A stretch of 64,000 nucleotides of DNA from Streptomyces sp. CB00455 (GCF_001905445.1 NZ_LIVQ01000007.1:370766-434765); one strand, 5' to 3'; counted from the first letter of the stretch, positions 36,641-44,467 are shown. Numbers and translations are program-made. Notes: generated by a model not told the origin, from the letters alone.

Positions 36641-36758
36641 TGACTTGCTTCCTGAGTGATGACGCCTGGCATCGCAGTGTGTTGGTGCGTCAGTTCGACG
36701 AAGAGGGCAGAGTAGGCAGTGGTGTGAAAGATCGTCAACGAATCCAGAAAGGCGACAA

Positions 36759-37637
36759 ATGAAGCGATTACGGGCATGGATCGGCGCGGCAATCCTGACG
36801 ATTCCGCTGTTCATGTCACTCGGAGCGGAGGGCGTGCAGGCCGCTCCGCTTACAGATGTGCCACTGCCGCTTCCAAGTGGCGCCGACCAGTCGGTTCGGC
36901 CTGGAGAGCAGGTCAGTGTCTCCGTGGGCCTGCAGGACGCCGCCGGCGACGGCGACAGGGTCTTCTCCGAAGCATTCACGGCCGATGGCCGGATGAGGAT
37001 GAACGCTCCACACGTCACCGCGGTCATGACGATCTCCTGCACCGCTGCGCCCGGGTCCTACGAGGTGCGCATCGGATCAGGCGGGGACCGGAACCCCTCC
37101 GAGGTCACGCGGCTCTGGGGAAGCGTCCGGGTGGCTCCGGCTGAAGAGACGGAGCGCGTGGCGTGCGCGAGACGGGTCTCCGAGCTGCCGCCCGAGCCCC
37201 AGGAGGAGCACTGGCCCGCGGATGTGGAGTGGCCCGCGACCCCTTGGGACGTGCGGTCGGTGCGGGCCGGCGGCGAGATGACGGCCACCGACGGCCTGGG
37301 GATGGGCGGCGACGGAGGCGTCACGTTGACCTCGTCGGCGTTCACGCGACCAGTGGTCATGTACGGAGCGAAGAAGGTCTCCGCCGTCGTCCGTATCAGG
37401 TGCGACGCAAAGCCGGGTCTGTACAAGGTGGTCTGGCGAGAGAAGGGGATGCCGTCAAAGGTCTGGGCCCGGCTGCGGGTGGAACCCGCGGCCCCTGACT
37501 GCCATGACCCTGCCCCTACGCTGACCGACCTGGGCAAGCGCCCGGCTTCCTGGCTGGCGGCAGGCATCTGTGCTGCCGCGCTTGCCGTAGGGGCGTATGC
37601 CCTGAAGCGGAGGCGGCGCGCCCATCCTCTTTCGTGA
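36759..37637 (+). CDS. Secreted, C-terminally membrane-anchored protein of unknown function
   Basis: 292 residues from ATG 36759, with AGAAAGG eight bases upstream. Signal peptide to about residue 28 (VQA-A), two Ig-like beta domains of ~90 residues, each ending in Cys-containing strands (VTAVMTISCTAAPGSYEVRI and VSAVVRIRCDAKPGLYKVVW), a transmembrane helix (WLAAGICAAALAVGAYAL) and the tail KRRRRAHPLS. The repeated I-x-C-x-A-x-P-G-x-Y motif shows an internal duplication. It faces outside while anchored in the membrane. Divergent from the protease gene and probably co-regulated. Confidence 0.85.
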   Translation: MKRLRAWIGAAILTIPLFMSLGAEGVQAAPLTDVPLPLPSGADQSVRPGEQVSVSVGLQDAAGDGDRVFSEAFTADGRMRMNAPHVTAVMTISCTAAPGSYEVRIGSGGDRNPSEVTRLWGSVRVAPAEETERVACARRVSELPPEPQEEHWPADVEWPATPWDVRSVRAGGEMTATDGLGMGGDGGVTLTSSAFTRPVVMYGAKKVSAVVRIRCDAKPGLYKVVWREKGMPSKVWARLRVEPAAPDCHDPAPTLTDLGKRPASWLAAGICAAALAVGAYALKRRRRAHPLS

Positions 37638-38119
37638 TTGTGTAGCTGCGGTATCGCGCGCTTCGGAAACGAGTGGTAGGTGCGGTGCACGAGTCGGGTG
37701 CGCGTTCCGGTTATTCCTGCCAAGCCATGAGAAGGGGGCACGGTTCTTTTTCTGGGAGCAGTCGAGTCGGCGATTTAAGTGCGTCGTTCACCGTGGCTGA
37801 AACGATTCCACAAATGACTTGAACCCCAGACCCGGGCCGGTCGGGCTGCTTGGATGCTCAAACTGACCTCGGGACATGGGCAAAGCCGTTGCCAAACGGT
37901 TCATTTGTTGTCTGGCAGCTCCTCCCTGAAGCTGTCGACCGACGGAGGCGTCCAATCGCAGAGGGCCGGAGGCGCCCCTGTGCCTTTGTCAAGCTCGTCA
38001 GGTGGGCGTCGTCGGCGGGTCGTTGGCGGGCCAGGTTTGTCGAGCACCGGATCGCCGGCCTGGGCGACATGCCGCGCAGCCGCGCCAGCGGACACCGGCG
38101 ACCATGCGAATCGACGCCC
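37638..38119. other. Intergenic, no gene supported
   Basis: Lower-GC stretch around 37640-37860 with no coding signal; it then grades into the protease remnant. Confidence 0.45.
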
Positions 38120-38290
38120 TGCCCACGGTGGGTCGGTCCTTTCCAAGAGACCGGGGTCTGCGGTGACAGCACCTACTGCATTGCCAGTGTCGTGCGCATC
38201 TCAGGCAAGAACCTGCACGTGTCCGCCGATCACGCTGGTACGCAGCCATGTGAGTCCGAGGAGCCCGCCTTCGTCCCGCAACCACCGCCA
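38120..38290 (+). pseudogene. Trypsin-like protease remnant (His region)
   Basis: Plus strand reads DSTYCIASVVRISGKNLHVS, then ADHAGTQP and FVPQ. It aligns with NATYCTGSVVRSKGKSLVLT, AGHC and FVPQ of the intact protease at 34649-36640, but on the opposite strand and with the catalytic G-H-C altered to D-H-A. A ~55-residue relic of a second protease of the same family, immediately upstream of the CPBP gene. Confidence 0.6.
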
Positions 38291-38370
38291 CAGCGGGACG
38301 TGATCGCGCAGGATTCGATAACGGCGCTATGCCACAGGACCTCCCTTTCACCGGGGAGGCAAAGGAGAGG

Positions 38371-39459
38371 ATGGTGGCTTCGGCCATGTCGGAGATGCCG
38401 GAACCAGACCGGGCGCAGAACTTCGAGCCCGGCACCCCGCCGGGGGGCAGCCTGTCGACGTACTCGTCCTGGCCAGGGCAAAATGGCTCGGCCCTGAACC
38501 CCGATGGACCGCGGCCGGGACCCGTTCCGGCGCCGGCCGGAACGGAGTACCACGAGCAGGCCAGGAATGGTCGGCAACGGTGGCCGCGGCGGCTCGGCGA
38601 GGCCCTTGCGGTGTTCGGGCTGCTGGTCGCAGGGTTCGTCGTGGCTATCGGGGTCAGCATGCAGGTGGCCGCGGTCGTGGGCCTGGACCTCGCCCCTGAT
38701 GGCAGCACCCGACTGCTGGTCAACCCCTTGGCCGACGAAGCCGTGGGGCTGTTCGCGCTGGCGACCGGTATACCAGCGGTGCTGCTGGCCGCGCGGTGGT
38801 GCGGCGACCGTCCGGCGGGGACAGTGGCGGCGGTGACGGGTGGGGTGCGGTGGGCTTGGTTCGGGATCTGTGCCGGCGTGGCCTTCCCTCTGATGGCCCT
38901 GGAATTGGGCGTTCTGGCGCTGTGGAGCTGGATGGAGGAGGGAGACGAGGTTTTCGAGGGGGACGCCCCAGGGCTCGGCAGGTTTCTGTTCGGGCTGGTA
39001 CTCCTCGCCGTGCTCATCTCGTTCCAGGCTGCCGCGGAGGAGTTCTTCTTCCGGGGCTGGATCGTGCAGTTCTTCGGCGGGTTCCTGCGCTCCCCGTGGC
39101 CGGGGGTGTGCATTGCCTCGGTGTTTTTTGCCCTGGCCCACGGGTTCGGCAGTTGGAGCGGCTTCTTTCTCCTGCTGTACTCGGCGCTGTGGTGGGGGTG
39201 GCTCGTCATCCGGACCGGCGGGCTTGAGGCCGTGATCGCCATGCACGCGGCCAACAACATCTTGTCCTATGGGCTGGCGCTGGCGCTGGGGCAGTTGGCA
39301 GAGACGGGCACCGCGGCGGACGCGCCTTGGGAGGCACTGATCCTGGAGCTGGTGAGCGCGCCGGCATACTGCCTGCTGGTGGCACGGCTGAGCAGTGCCC
39401 GTGGTGTCGCTTCGCGCCGACCAGAGGGCCTCGGCCCCCGCGGCGGTCGTGCAAGCTGA
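38371..39459 (+). CDS. CPBP-family intramembrane glutamic protease
   Basis: 362 residues. ATG 38371 is used, with AAAGGAGAGG just upstream; the GTG one codon later is equally possible. A disordered Pro-rich N-terminus (to ~70) precedes about eight transmembrane segments. CPBP/Abi motifs: E223-E224-x-x-x-R228 in AAEEFFFRGW, His257 in FALAHGFG, and HAANN at 292-296. These form the metal-independent glutamate active site of Rce1-like enzymes. Roles in the family include bacteriocin immunity and protein maturation; target unknown. Neighbour of small secreted and membrane proteins, but not in an obvious operon with them. Confidence 0.9.
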   Translation: MVASAMSEMPEPDRAQNFEPGTPPGGSLSTYSSWPGQNGSALNPDGPRPGPVPAPAGTEYHEQARNGRQRWPRRLGEALAVFGLLVAGFVVAIGVSMQVAAVVGLDLAPDGSTRLLVNPLADEAVGLFALATGIPAVLLAARWCGDRPAGTVAAVTGGVRWAWFGICAGVAFPLMALELGVLALWSWMEEGDEVFEGDAPGLGRFLFGLVLLAVLISFQAAAEEFFFRGWIVQFFGGFLRSPWPGVCIASVFFALAHGFGSWSGFFLLLYSALWWGWLVIRTGGLEAVIAMHAANNILSYGLALALGQLAETGTAADAPWEALILELVSAPAYCLLVARLSSARGVASRRPEGLGPRGGRAS

Positions 39460-39769
39460 CGGCTGCCCCGCCCGCCAGGCACTTGTCCGCCCTTGTCGCG
39501 GCTCCGGCGAGTACTCAGACGGCATGGAAGGGGCGCAGTGCTCCTGTCAGAAACCGGAGAACACGGCGCGGCGTTTCAAGCCATCTCTCGATTCGCCGAG
39601 GAGCGGAAATCCGCTCGTCCTCCGGAGTAAGCCGCTGATAGCAACCACCGGCGCGGGCGGAACGAAGAAATCCACGAGCTGAGGGCCGCGTCCGAAATGC
39701 GCCGTGTGACTTGAGTCACGCCGATATGGGCAAGATCAGACTGGTGCGTTACGTTCGCAATGAACGCAT
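39460..39769. other. Intergenic, no gene supported
   Basis: Short frames only; CGTTCgcaatGAACG near 39752 is a small palindrome. Confidence 0.4.
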
Positions 39770-39829
39770 CAAGTTGACCCGGACCAGGTCGACCTGACGC
39801 GGTTAAAGTCAACTTGCACGGGGGGGGGG
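39770..39829. promoter_or_regulatory. Nested palindromes and a G10 tract upstream of a secreted-protein gene
   Basis: CAAGTTGAC (39770-39778) is inverted as GTCAACTTG (39808-39816), with the perfect palindrome AGGTCGACCT (39786-39795) between them. A run of ten G follows at 39820-39829. Likely an operator or promoter element for the gene at 39930. Confidence 0.45.
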
Positions 39830-39929
39830 AGTCAGACGCGGTTCGGGGCCGAAAGTGTCCAAGCCGACGGCTCCACGAACAGGCGCCTGATCTCCGCACC
39901 CCTTTGTGCATAACGCAAAGGAAGAATAC

Positions 39930-40361
39930 GTGAAGCGCAATACGTTACGCATCGGGGGCGTCGCAGTACTCGCGGCACTTGCTCTGGGCCTCGGCGGCAC
40001 TGCCGCTCAGGCGAGCACGGCTCCCTCTGTCACCCCTGCCCCCACCATCTCGGTGACCACGCCGGAGCAGCAGCAGGCGGTCCAGTCGCTGGCCGCCGCC
40101 CTACTGAATTCCCCCGTCGAGTACACCGCGGCCGAGCGCGCCGAGCTGCAGTCGATCGCGAACGGCGAGGCCGCTACCGCCGGCAAGTTCGACGGGCTTG
40201 TCAAGCTGCTCAAGAAGGTCCCCGGCTTCGCCAAGGCCGTCGGCGGAAAGTTCAGCGAATTCCAGGCCTGGTACAACGGCCTCTCTTGGTATTGGAAGGC
40301 TCCGCTGGCTGCCATGAACGCCGCCAACAACCTCTACACCATCTGGGAAATGTTCCACTGA
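39930..40361 (+). CDS. Small secreted protein with amphipathic C-terminus
   Basis: 143 residues from GTG 39930, with AAAGGAAG seven bases upstream. Signal peptide to AQA (~28), a Thr/Pro-rich spacer, then two helical parts: EQQQAVQSLAAALL...AAERAELQSIANGEAA and a Lys/Trp-rich tail (LVKLLKKVPGFAKAVGGKF, then AWYNGLSWYWKAPLAAMNAA). The tail is amphipathic and aromatic, resembling membrane-interacting peptides such as class II bacteriocins or lytic peptides, which is inference. No family recognised. A small membrane protein lies 81 bp downstream. Confidence 0.75.
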   Translation: MKRNTLRIGGVAVLAALALGLGGTAAQASTAPSVTPAPTISVTTPEQQQAVQSLAAALLNSPVEYTAAERAELQSIANGEAATAGKFDGLVKLLKKVPGFAKAVGGKFSEFQAWYNGLSWYWKAPLAAMNAANNLYTIWEMFH

Positions 40362-40442
40362 CAAACAAACTGATCTCTCATTGATCGGTTGCAGCACGCC
40401 TCTTGCGGCATCCCATCCGCGAACCCGAGAGGACATGCGACG

Positions 40443-40742
40443 TTGAACACCTCTTCAGCCGTGCCGCACGCCGGCGAAAGGGAGCAGAAGCCAGGTTGGT
40501 TCGTGACTGCGGCGCTCATCGGCGCACTGTCCCTGCTGCTCCGCCTCACTGACACCTGGTCCTGGTGGGCCTTCCTCTGGGCTCCATTGCTCGGCCTTGC
40601 CATCGGCTCCGCGACGTACGAGTGGCGGCTGACAGCCCGCAGCCGGTGGCGTATGCCCCCCATGGAGTGGGTGCTGCTGATCGTCGCGCACCTTGGCCTG
40701 GGCACATCACTGGCGGTTGTAGGCGGCTTCCTGCACCGCTGA
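40443..40742 (+). CDS. Small membrane protein
   Basis: 99 residues from TTG 40443, with GAGAGGA upstream. Three hydrophobic segments (WFVTAALIGALSLLLRL, WWAFLWAPLLGLAIGSA, WVLLIVAHLGLGTSLAVVGG) separated by an Arg-rich loop (YEWRLTARSRWRMPP). Same strand as the secreted amphipathic protein; if that is a membrane-active peptide this could be its immunity or transport partner. Unknown family. Confidence 0.6.
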   Translation: MNTSSAVPHAGEREQKPGWFVTAALIGALSLLLRLTDTWSWWAFLWAPLLGLAIGSATYEWRLTARSRWRMPPMEWVLLIVAHLGLGTSLAVVGGFLHR

Positions 40743-40973
40743 TCACGGACTGCCCCCGACGAATACTCCCAAGAATTGCTCCGCCACCTTGCTATGCCCG
40801 GGGAAGACGATGTTCTCGGCGAGTCGCAGCAGTAGGCAGGCCAGCTCCGGAGTGGCCGGCGTGCGGCCGGAGGCGTAGTTCCCGCCGCCCATCTGCAGAG
40901 CGAGGAGGTAGTCGAAAGCGCGGTCAACTTCCTCCGGAGTGAGCGGGGTGCGGCCTGGTATCAGGTACGGCAT
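40743..40973 (-). CDS. Small hypothetical protein
   Basis: 76 residues from ATG 40973, with GAGGAGA seven bases upstream. Helical, without signal or membrane segment; TPEEVDRAFDYLLALQMGGG and ELACLLLRLAENIVFPG suggest a compact folded protein. Convergent with the membrane-protein gene, stops adjoining. Unknown. Confidence 0.55.
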   Translation of the reverse strand: MPYLIPGRTPLTPEEVDRAFDYLLALQMGGGNYASGRTPATPELACLLLRLAENIVFPGHSKVAEQFLGVFVGGSP

Positions 40974-41113
40974 GGAGGTCTCCTCAACTGTCAGCCGCCG
41001 TGGGCATCACGGCGACCCCCTGAGGTTGAAGGAATCCGCCTGTGGACAGCGGCCCGAGATTTCTCCTCCCCTCGGAAATGGACAGACCCTGCGGACAAGG
41101 GGCCTTACCGGAC

Positions 41114-41248
41114 CCCCTTGACCAGCGCCCCACTCGACGCTGGCTCCCCCCGCTGCCCCCCTTGACCAGGTCGACCGCACGGCCGCGAACGCCGCATCTC
41201 CCCTTGACCTGCCCTGCGACGGGCGACCGTCAGACAACGGTCAAGGGG
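41114..41248. promoter_or_regulatory. Four CCCCTTGACC boxes, ~40-bp spacing
   Basis: Direct copies at 41114-41123, 41158-41167 and 41200-41209 and an inverted copy (GGTCAAGGGG) at 41239-41248. Centre spacings are 44, 42 and 39 bp, close to four helical turns, so all sites face roughly the same side of the DNA. They lie upstream of the small ORF at 41316 and of the cyclase gene. They could be operators or iteron-like sites of the replication-relaxation-type unit that donated the 5' part of that gene. Confidence 0.6.
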
Positions 41249-41315
41249 TCCCCCTGCACGCTCTCCCTCCTCGGCCCCGGTGTGGGGCGGTGAATGACGA
41301 GAAGGAGACACGACG

Positions 41316-41474
41316 ATGGCGACGATCCACTGCCACCCGGCAGACGGCACCCGGCCGCCGGCCCCGCCGGGCGCCGGGCTGGACGCGGGCAAGCCCTGCA
41401 CTGGTTGGGCAAGCGGAAGTGGGCTCCTTGAGGGGGCACTTCAGTTCCTCCTTGGGGCACGCGAATCAGCGTGA
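41316..41474 (+). CDS. Small ORF upstream of the Pycsar-like genes
   Basis: 52 codons from ATG 41316, with GAAGGAGA nine bases upstream. It encodes MATIHCHPADGTRP, a Pro/Gly-rich middle and GLLEGALQFLLGARESA. No family. The good ribosome site and position between the repeat boxes and the cyclase suggest translation, perhaps as a leader peptide. Confidence 0.4.
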   Translation: MATIHCHPADGTRPPAPPGAGLDAGKPCTGWASGSGLLEGALQFLLGARESA

Positions 41475-41628
41475 AGACTACGACGTCACACCCCTCTTCT
41501 CCCCTCTTGTTGTCCGTGTGGGAGGAGATCATCGGGTTCCAGGGGGGCCCGGCGCCCTCCCGGACCAGGCAGGTTCGGCTTGCGGCCGACCGGTGCAGCT
41601 GGTCGCGTACGGCGAAGGGGCGGGGCTG

Positions 41629-42738
41629 ATGGCAGGCAAGCGGCTGACGAATCCGGCGGGATCCTCGAATGACTTGCGGGGCGATGTGCTGCGCGTGCTG
41701 GGGGTGCTGAAGGTGGCTACGGCCGATCAGATCCAGCGGATCGCTGCACCGCACCTGACCTACCGGCACACCATGAAGGCGACCGCCTCCGAGCGCAAGA
41801 CTGCCCGTACCGCCTCGCACGCGGGTGCGCTCTCCGATCTGCGCAAGCATGGTCTCGCCGAGAACGGCGGCACCACCCGGGTGGGGGAGACGCTGCGCAA
41901 CCTGACCACCAAGGGCCTGGAAGCCGCCTCCTACGAGCTCGGACGCCCGCTCACGGAGATGGGCTCCACCGCTCGCGGTGCGGGCTCCAGCGGGGCCACC
42001 CACCCCATGGCCGTCAACGAGACCGTCATCGCCATGCTCCGCCCCAAGCCCGACCTCCGGCTGCTCACCGGGGAGCCGGCCGAAGCCAAGGCGGCCGCGC
42101 AGGCCGCCGTCGACGCCCCGGCCGGTATCGGCGCGATCGCCTCGTACGCGACGGAGGTCCCGCTGCCCGCTACCGGCACGTGGGGTGCGCCGGGCAAGGG
42201 CGGCGCCCAGGCCGACATCGCCGGCAAGGTCATCCGAGCCTCTCTGCGGACAGCGTCCACGATCATCAAGCGGCAGGGCGGCGAGATCCGCAGCTACGAC
42301 GGTGACCGCGTCATGGGAATCTTCATCGGGAATTCGAAGAACTCGGATGTCGCGAAGGTCGGGCTCCAGATCCACTACGCGATCGACGAGATCGTCAAGT
42401 CAGCCCTGTACGCCGAGCTGCCGGAACTGAAGAGCGGCGGTTTCGTCCCGGAGATGTGTGTGGGCATCGCGTCAGGCGAAGCGTTCATCGCTCGTGCCGG
42501 TGTCCGGGACAGCAGCGACCTCGTCTCGATCGGCCGAGCTCCGAACGTGGCCGCCAAACTCAGCGACATCCGCGAGCCGGGCTACGGATACAGGACGTAC
42601 ATCACCGCCGACGTCTACGGGTGGCTCAACGAGGACTCCAAGCTCTGCAAAGGGGTGGACATGTGGAACTCCTACAGGCCCCAGATCGGTGGTGAATGGA
42701 TGACGATCTACCGCTCCAGCTACTGGTGGTCCGTATGA
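41629..42738 (+). CDS. Pycsar-type nucleotide cyclase fused to a replication-relaxation-like N-terminus
   Basis: 369 residues from ATG 41629 (in-frame GTG 41593 is an alternative). Residues ~10-197 follow replication-relaxation/winged-helix proteins: DVLRVLGVLKVATADQIQRI, GALSDLRKHGLAENGG, THPMAVNETVIAML, ATEVPLPATGTWGAPGKGGA. From about 198 the sequence changes to a class III cyclase of Pycsar type: GGEIRSYDGDRVMGIFIG (second metal Asp in YDGD, 223-226), VGIASGEAFIARAGVRDSSD and LVSIGRAPNVAAKLSDI, with Arg/Asn of the catalytic loop. The first metal-binding Asp motif, expected ~44 residues before YDGD, is not visible. If active it would make cCMP or cUMP on phage infection to trigger the effector. 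It overlaps that gene by ATGA. Confidence 0.8.
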   Translation: MAGKRLTNPAGSSNDLRGDVLRVLGVLKVATADQIQRIAAPHLTYRHTMKATASERKTARTASHAGALSDLRKHGLAENGGTTRVGETLRNLTTKGLEAASYELGRPLTEMGSTARGAGSSGATHPMAVNETVIAMLRPKPDLRLLTGEPAEAKAAAQAAVDAPAGIGAIASYATEVPLPATGTWGAPGKGGAQADIAGKVIRASLRTASTIIKRQGGEIRSYDGDRVMGIFIGNSKNSDVAKVGLQIHYAIDEIVKSALYAELPELKSGGFVPEMCVGIASGEAFIARAGVRDSSDLVSIGRAPNVAAKLSDIREPGYGYRTYITADVYGWLNEDSKLCKGVDMWNSYRPQIGGEWMTIYRSSYWWSV

Positions 42739-43238
42739 CCGCGCCCTCCGAGGCGGTGGACACCGCCTGGCGGATCCACGGCGCGCTCGGAGACTGGACG
42801 GCCCGGGTCGATGCCAAGGCGTCCTTCGCCCTTACCCTCGAATCCGCCGCCACGGCCGGGATCATCGCGCTGTCGGCAGACGACCGCCTGTTCGCTGATC
42901 TTCACGGCTGGAGCGCCCGTGTGCCGCTGTGGATCGGCACAGTCATCATCCTGGTCGGCGGAGTCTGGGCCATGTTGGTGGTCGTCCCCCGGCTCCGCTC
43001 GTCGAAGGACCTCGAAGCGGAAGCACCCAACCACTTCATCTACTTCGGGCACCTCCGGCACCGCGAGGTCACGGAACTGGCGACGGCCCTGCAGCACACC
43101 GACGTCCTGCCGGTGCTCAGCCAGCAGCTCATCAAGATGAGCGAGATCGCCTGGCGCAAGCACCGCTACGTGCAGTGCTCCTTCGTCTGCTTCGGCGTGG
43201 GAGCGTTCATCGTCTTCATCGCGGGCGTCATCGCCTGA
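42735..43238 (+). CDS. Pycsar transmembrane effector (PycTM type)
   Basis: 167 residues; ATG 42735 overlaps the cyclase stop. Family pattern: AWRIHGALGDWTARVDAKAS, two central hydrophobic segments (ATAGIIALSA and VPLWIGTVIILVGGVWAMLV), a cytosolic helical part (NFIYFGHLRHREV-type: NHFIYFGHLRHREVTELATA; VLPVLSQQLIKMSEIAWRKH) and a C-terminal membrane helix (CFGVGAFIVFIAGVIA). In described Pycsar systems such effectors bind cyclic pyrimidine nucleotides and damage the inner membrane, aborting infection. Complete in length. Followed by a strong terminator, so the cyclase and effector form a two-gene unit. Confidence 0.88.
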   Translation: MTAPSEAVDTAWRIHGALGDWTARVDAKASFALTLESAATAGIIALSADDRLFADLHGWSARVPLWIGTVIILVGGVWAMLVVVPRLRSSKDLEAEAPNHFIYFGHLRHREVTELATALQHTDVLPVLSQQLIKMSEIAWRKHRYVQCSFVCFGVGAFIVFIAGVIA

Positions 43239-43249
43239 CTGCGCCACAA

Positions 43250-43282
43250 CGACGGGCCGCGCGGAATTCGTGCGGCCCGTCG
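43250..43282 (+). terminator. Terminator of the Pycsar-like pair
   Basis: 11-bp perfect stem CGACGGGCCGC / GCGGCCCGTCG, 11-base loop, 11 bases after the effector stop. Confidence 0.8.
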
Positions 43283-43468
43283 ACGTGGGCCTTGAGGTTG
43301 ACCGACTGAGGCGCGTGCGCGGCCCACGCGATTCCACGGTCGTCCGGCGGGATGTCCTCCGGTTCACTGTCAGCATCGGCTCGCGAACGACCACGTCATG
43401 CGGCTATGTCGTCTACGTGCCGGGAAATTCCGAGGTTGCTCGCCGCCGGGCCGCTTACGCTGAGTCTC

Positions 43469-44467
43469 GTGTCTGCACCGAAACTCCACCACTATGTGCC
43501 TCAGAGCTACCTGGCACGATTCGGGCGAGGCGACATGGTCAGGGTGAGGCGCCGATGCCCGCCGAAGACGCACCTCGCCAACGTCAAGAACGTCGCAGCC
43601 GAGACCGGCTTCTACACGATGACCGACGAGAACGGCATGCCCTCCACGGCCATCGAGCATGAGCTCAGCCGCCTGGAGGCGCAGGGCCTTGACGCCCTGC
43701 GCCGAATAGACGAGACGGGCATGCCTCCGGCCGTCGGTACCGACGACCGCGAGCTCCTCTGCCTCTACCTGGCTGTGCAGATGGCCCGGACCCCGCGGCA
43801 GCGCACGGGCCCGCTCTTCGGACGCAACGTCACCGCCTACGCGAACGGACGCGAGGTGGACCTGGCGCTGATGACCAAGTACCTCACACACAAGCATCTC
43901 GGTCACCCACCACGGGCGGCCGAAGCCCAAGGCGCCTGGGACTACTACCACGGTGCGCGAGCGATGAACGACGGCAACGACACCACTCACGACGAAGCGG
44001 TTGCCGTGACGCTCGGCTCCGTCCGGGTGTGCCTCCCGCAGTACCGCGCTCGGCACTGGCGACTCGAGACCAGCCGCAAGCCGAACTTCCTCACCTCCGA
44101 CGCCCCGCTCGTACTCTGGCGCCCGGAAACCCGGAGTGACACCTACCAAGGGTTCGGCCTAGAGGGCGCTCATGAGATTAGGTTCCCGGTCAGTCCCACG
44201 GCCCAGCTCGTGCTCATCCCCGGCCAAGGCACCTCCGCGGAAGAGGTCAAGCTCAGCCGAGTGATCAGTTGCAACCAGGACCTCACGGACAGCTGCGAGC
44301 AGGTCATCGTTGGGCACCCGGACCGGCACACCGCGCTCGACAAGGTCCAACTGAGCAGGCGGGGGCCCACGCTGCGCTTCAACACGGCCCCCGGCATCCG
44401 GAAGAAGTCCGACGGCACGGAAGAGCCCATGGGCGACATCCTGCACATGTACACCACCCGTCGCTGA
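43469..44467 (+). CDS. DUF4238-family protein
   Basis: 332 residues from GTG 43469; homology starts at once with the DUF4238 signature APKLHHYVPQSYLARFG. Further family features: AAETGFYTMTDENG...IEHELSRLEAQG, LYLAVQMARTPRQR, NFLTSDAPLVLWRP and FPVSPTAQLVLIPG. The K-x-H-x-V-P-x-x-Y-L motif is the conserved core; the biochemical function is unknown, though such genes turn up in defence and mobile islands. There is no ribosome site before the GTG, so translation may be leaderless. It is separated from the Pycsar pair by a terminator and is probably its own transcript. Confidence 0.85.
   Translation: MSAPKLHHYVPQSYLARFGRGDMVRVRRRCPPKTHLANVKNVAAETGFYTMTDENGMPSTAIEHELSRLEAQGLDALRRIDETGMPPAVGTDDRELLCLYLAVQMARTPRQRTGPLFGRNVTAYANGREVDLALMTKYLTHKHLGHPPRAAEAQGAWDYYHGARAMNDGNDTTHDEAVAVTLGSVRVCLPQYRARHWRLETSRKPNFLTSDAPLVLWRPETRSDTYQGFGLEGAHEIRFPVSPTAQLVLIPGQGTSAEEVKLSRVISCNQDLTDSCEQVIVGHPDRHTALDKVQLSRRGPTLRFNTAPGIRKKSDGTEEPMGDILHMYTTRR

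Noticed and set aside
36641..37042. Upstream extension of the protease frame to 37042
   Set aside because: It has no signal peptide, overlaps the divergent gene at 36759, and a ribosome site plus signal sequence fit the start at 36640.
42210..42225. D-I-A-G at the cyclase junction as the first metal-binding site
   Set aside because: Spacing to YDGD is about 27 residues instead of ~44, and replication-relaxation proteins have an Asp at this place too.
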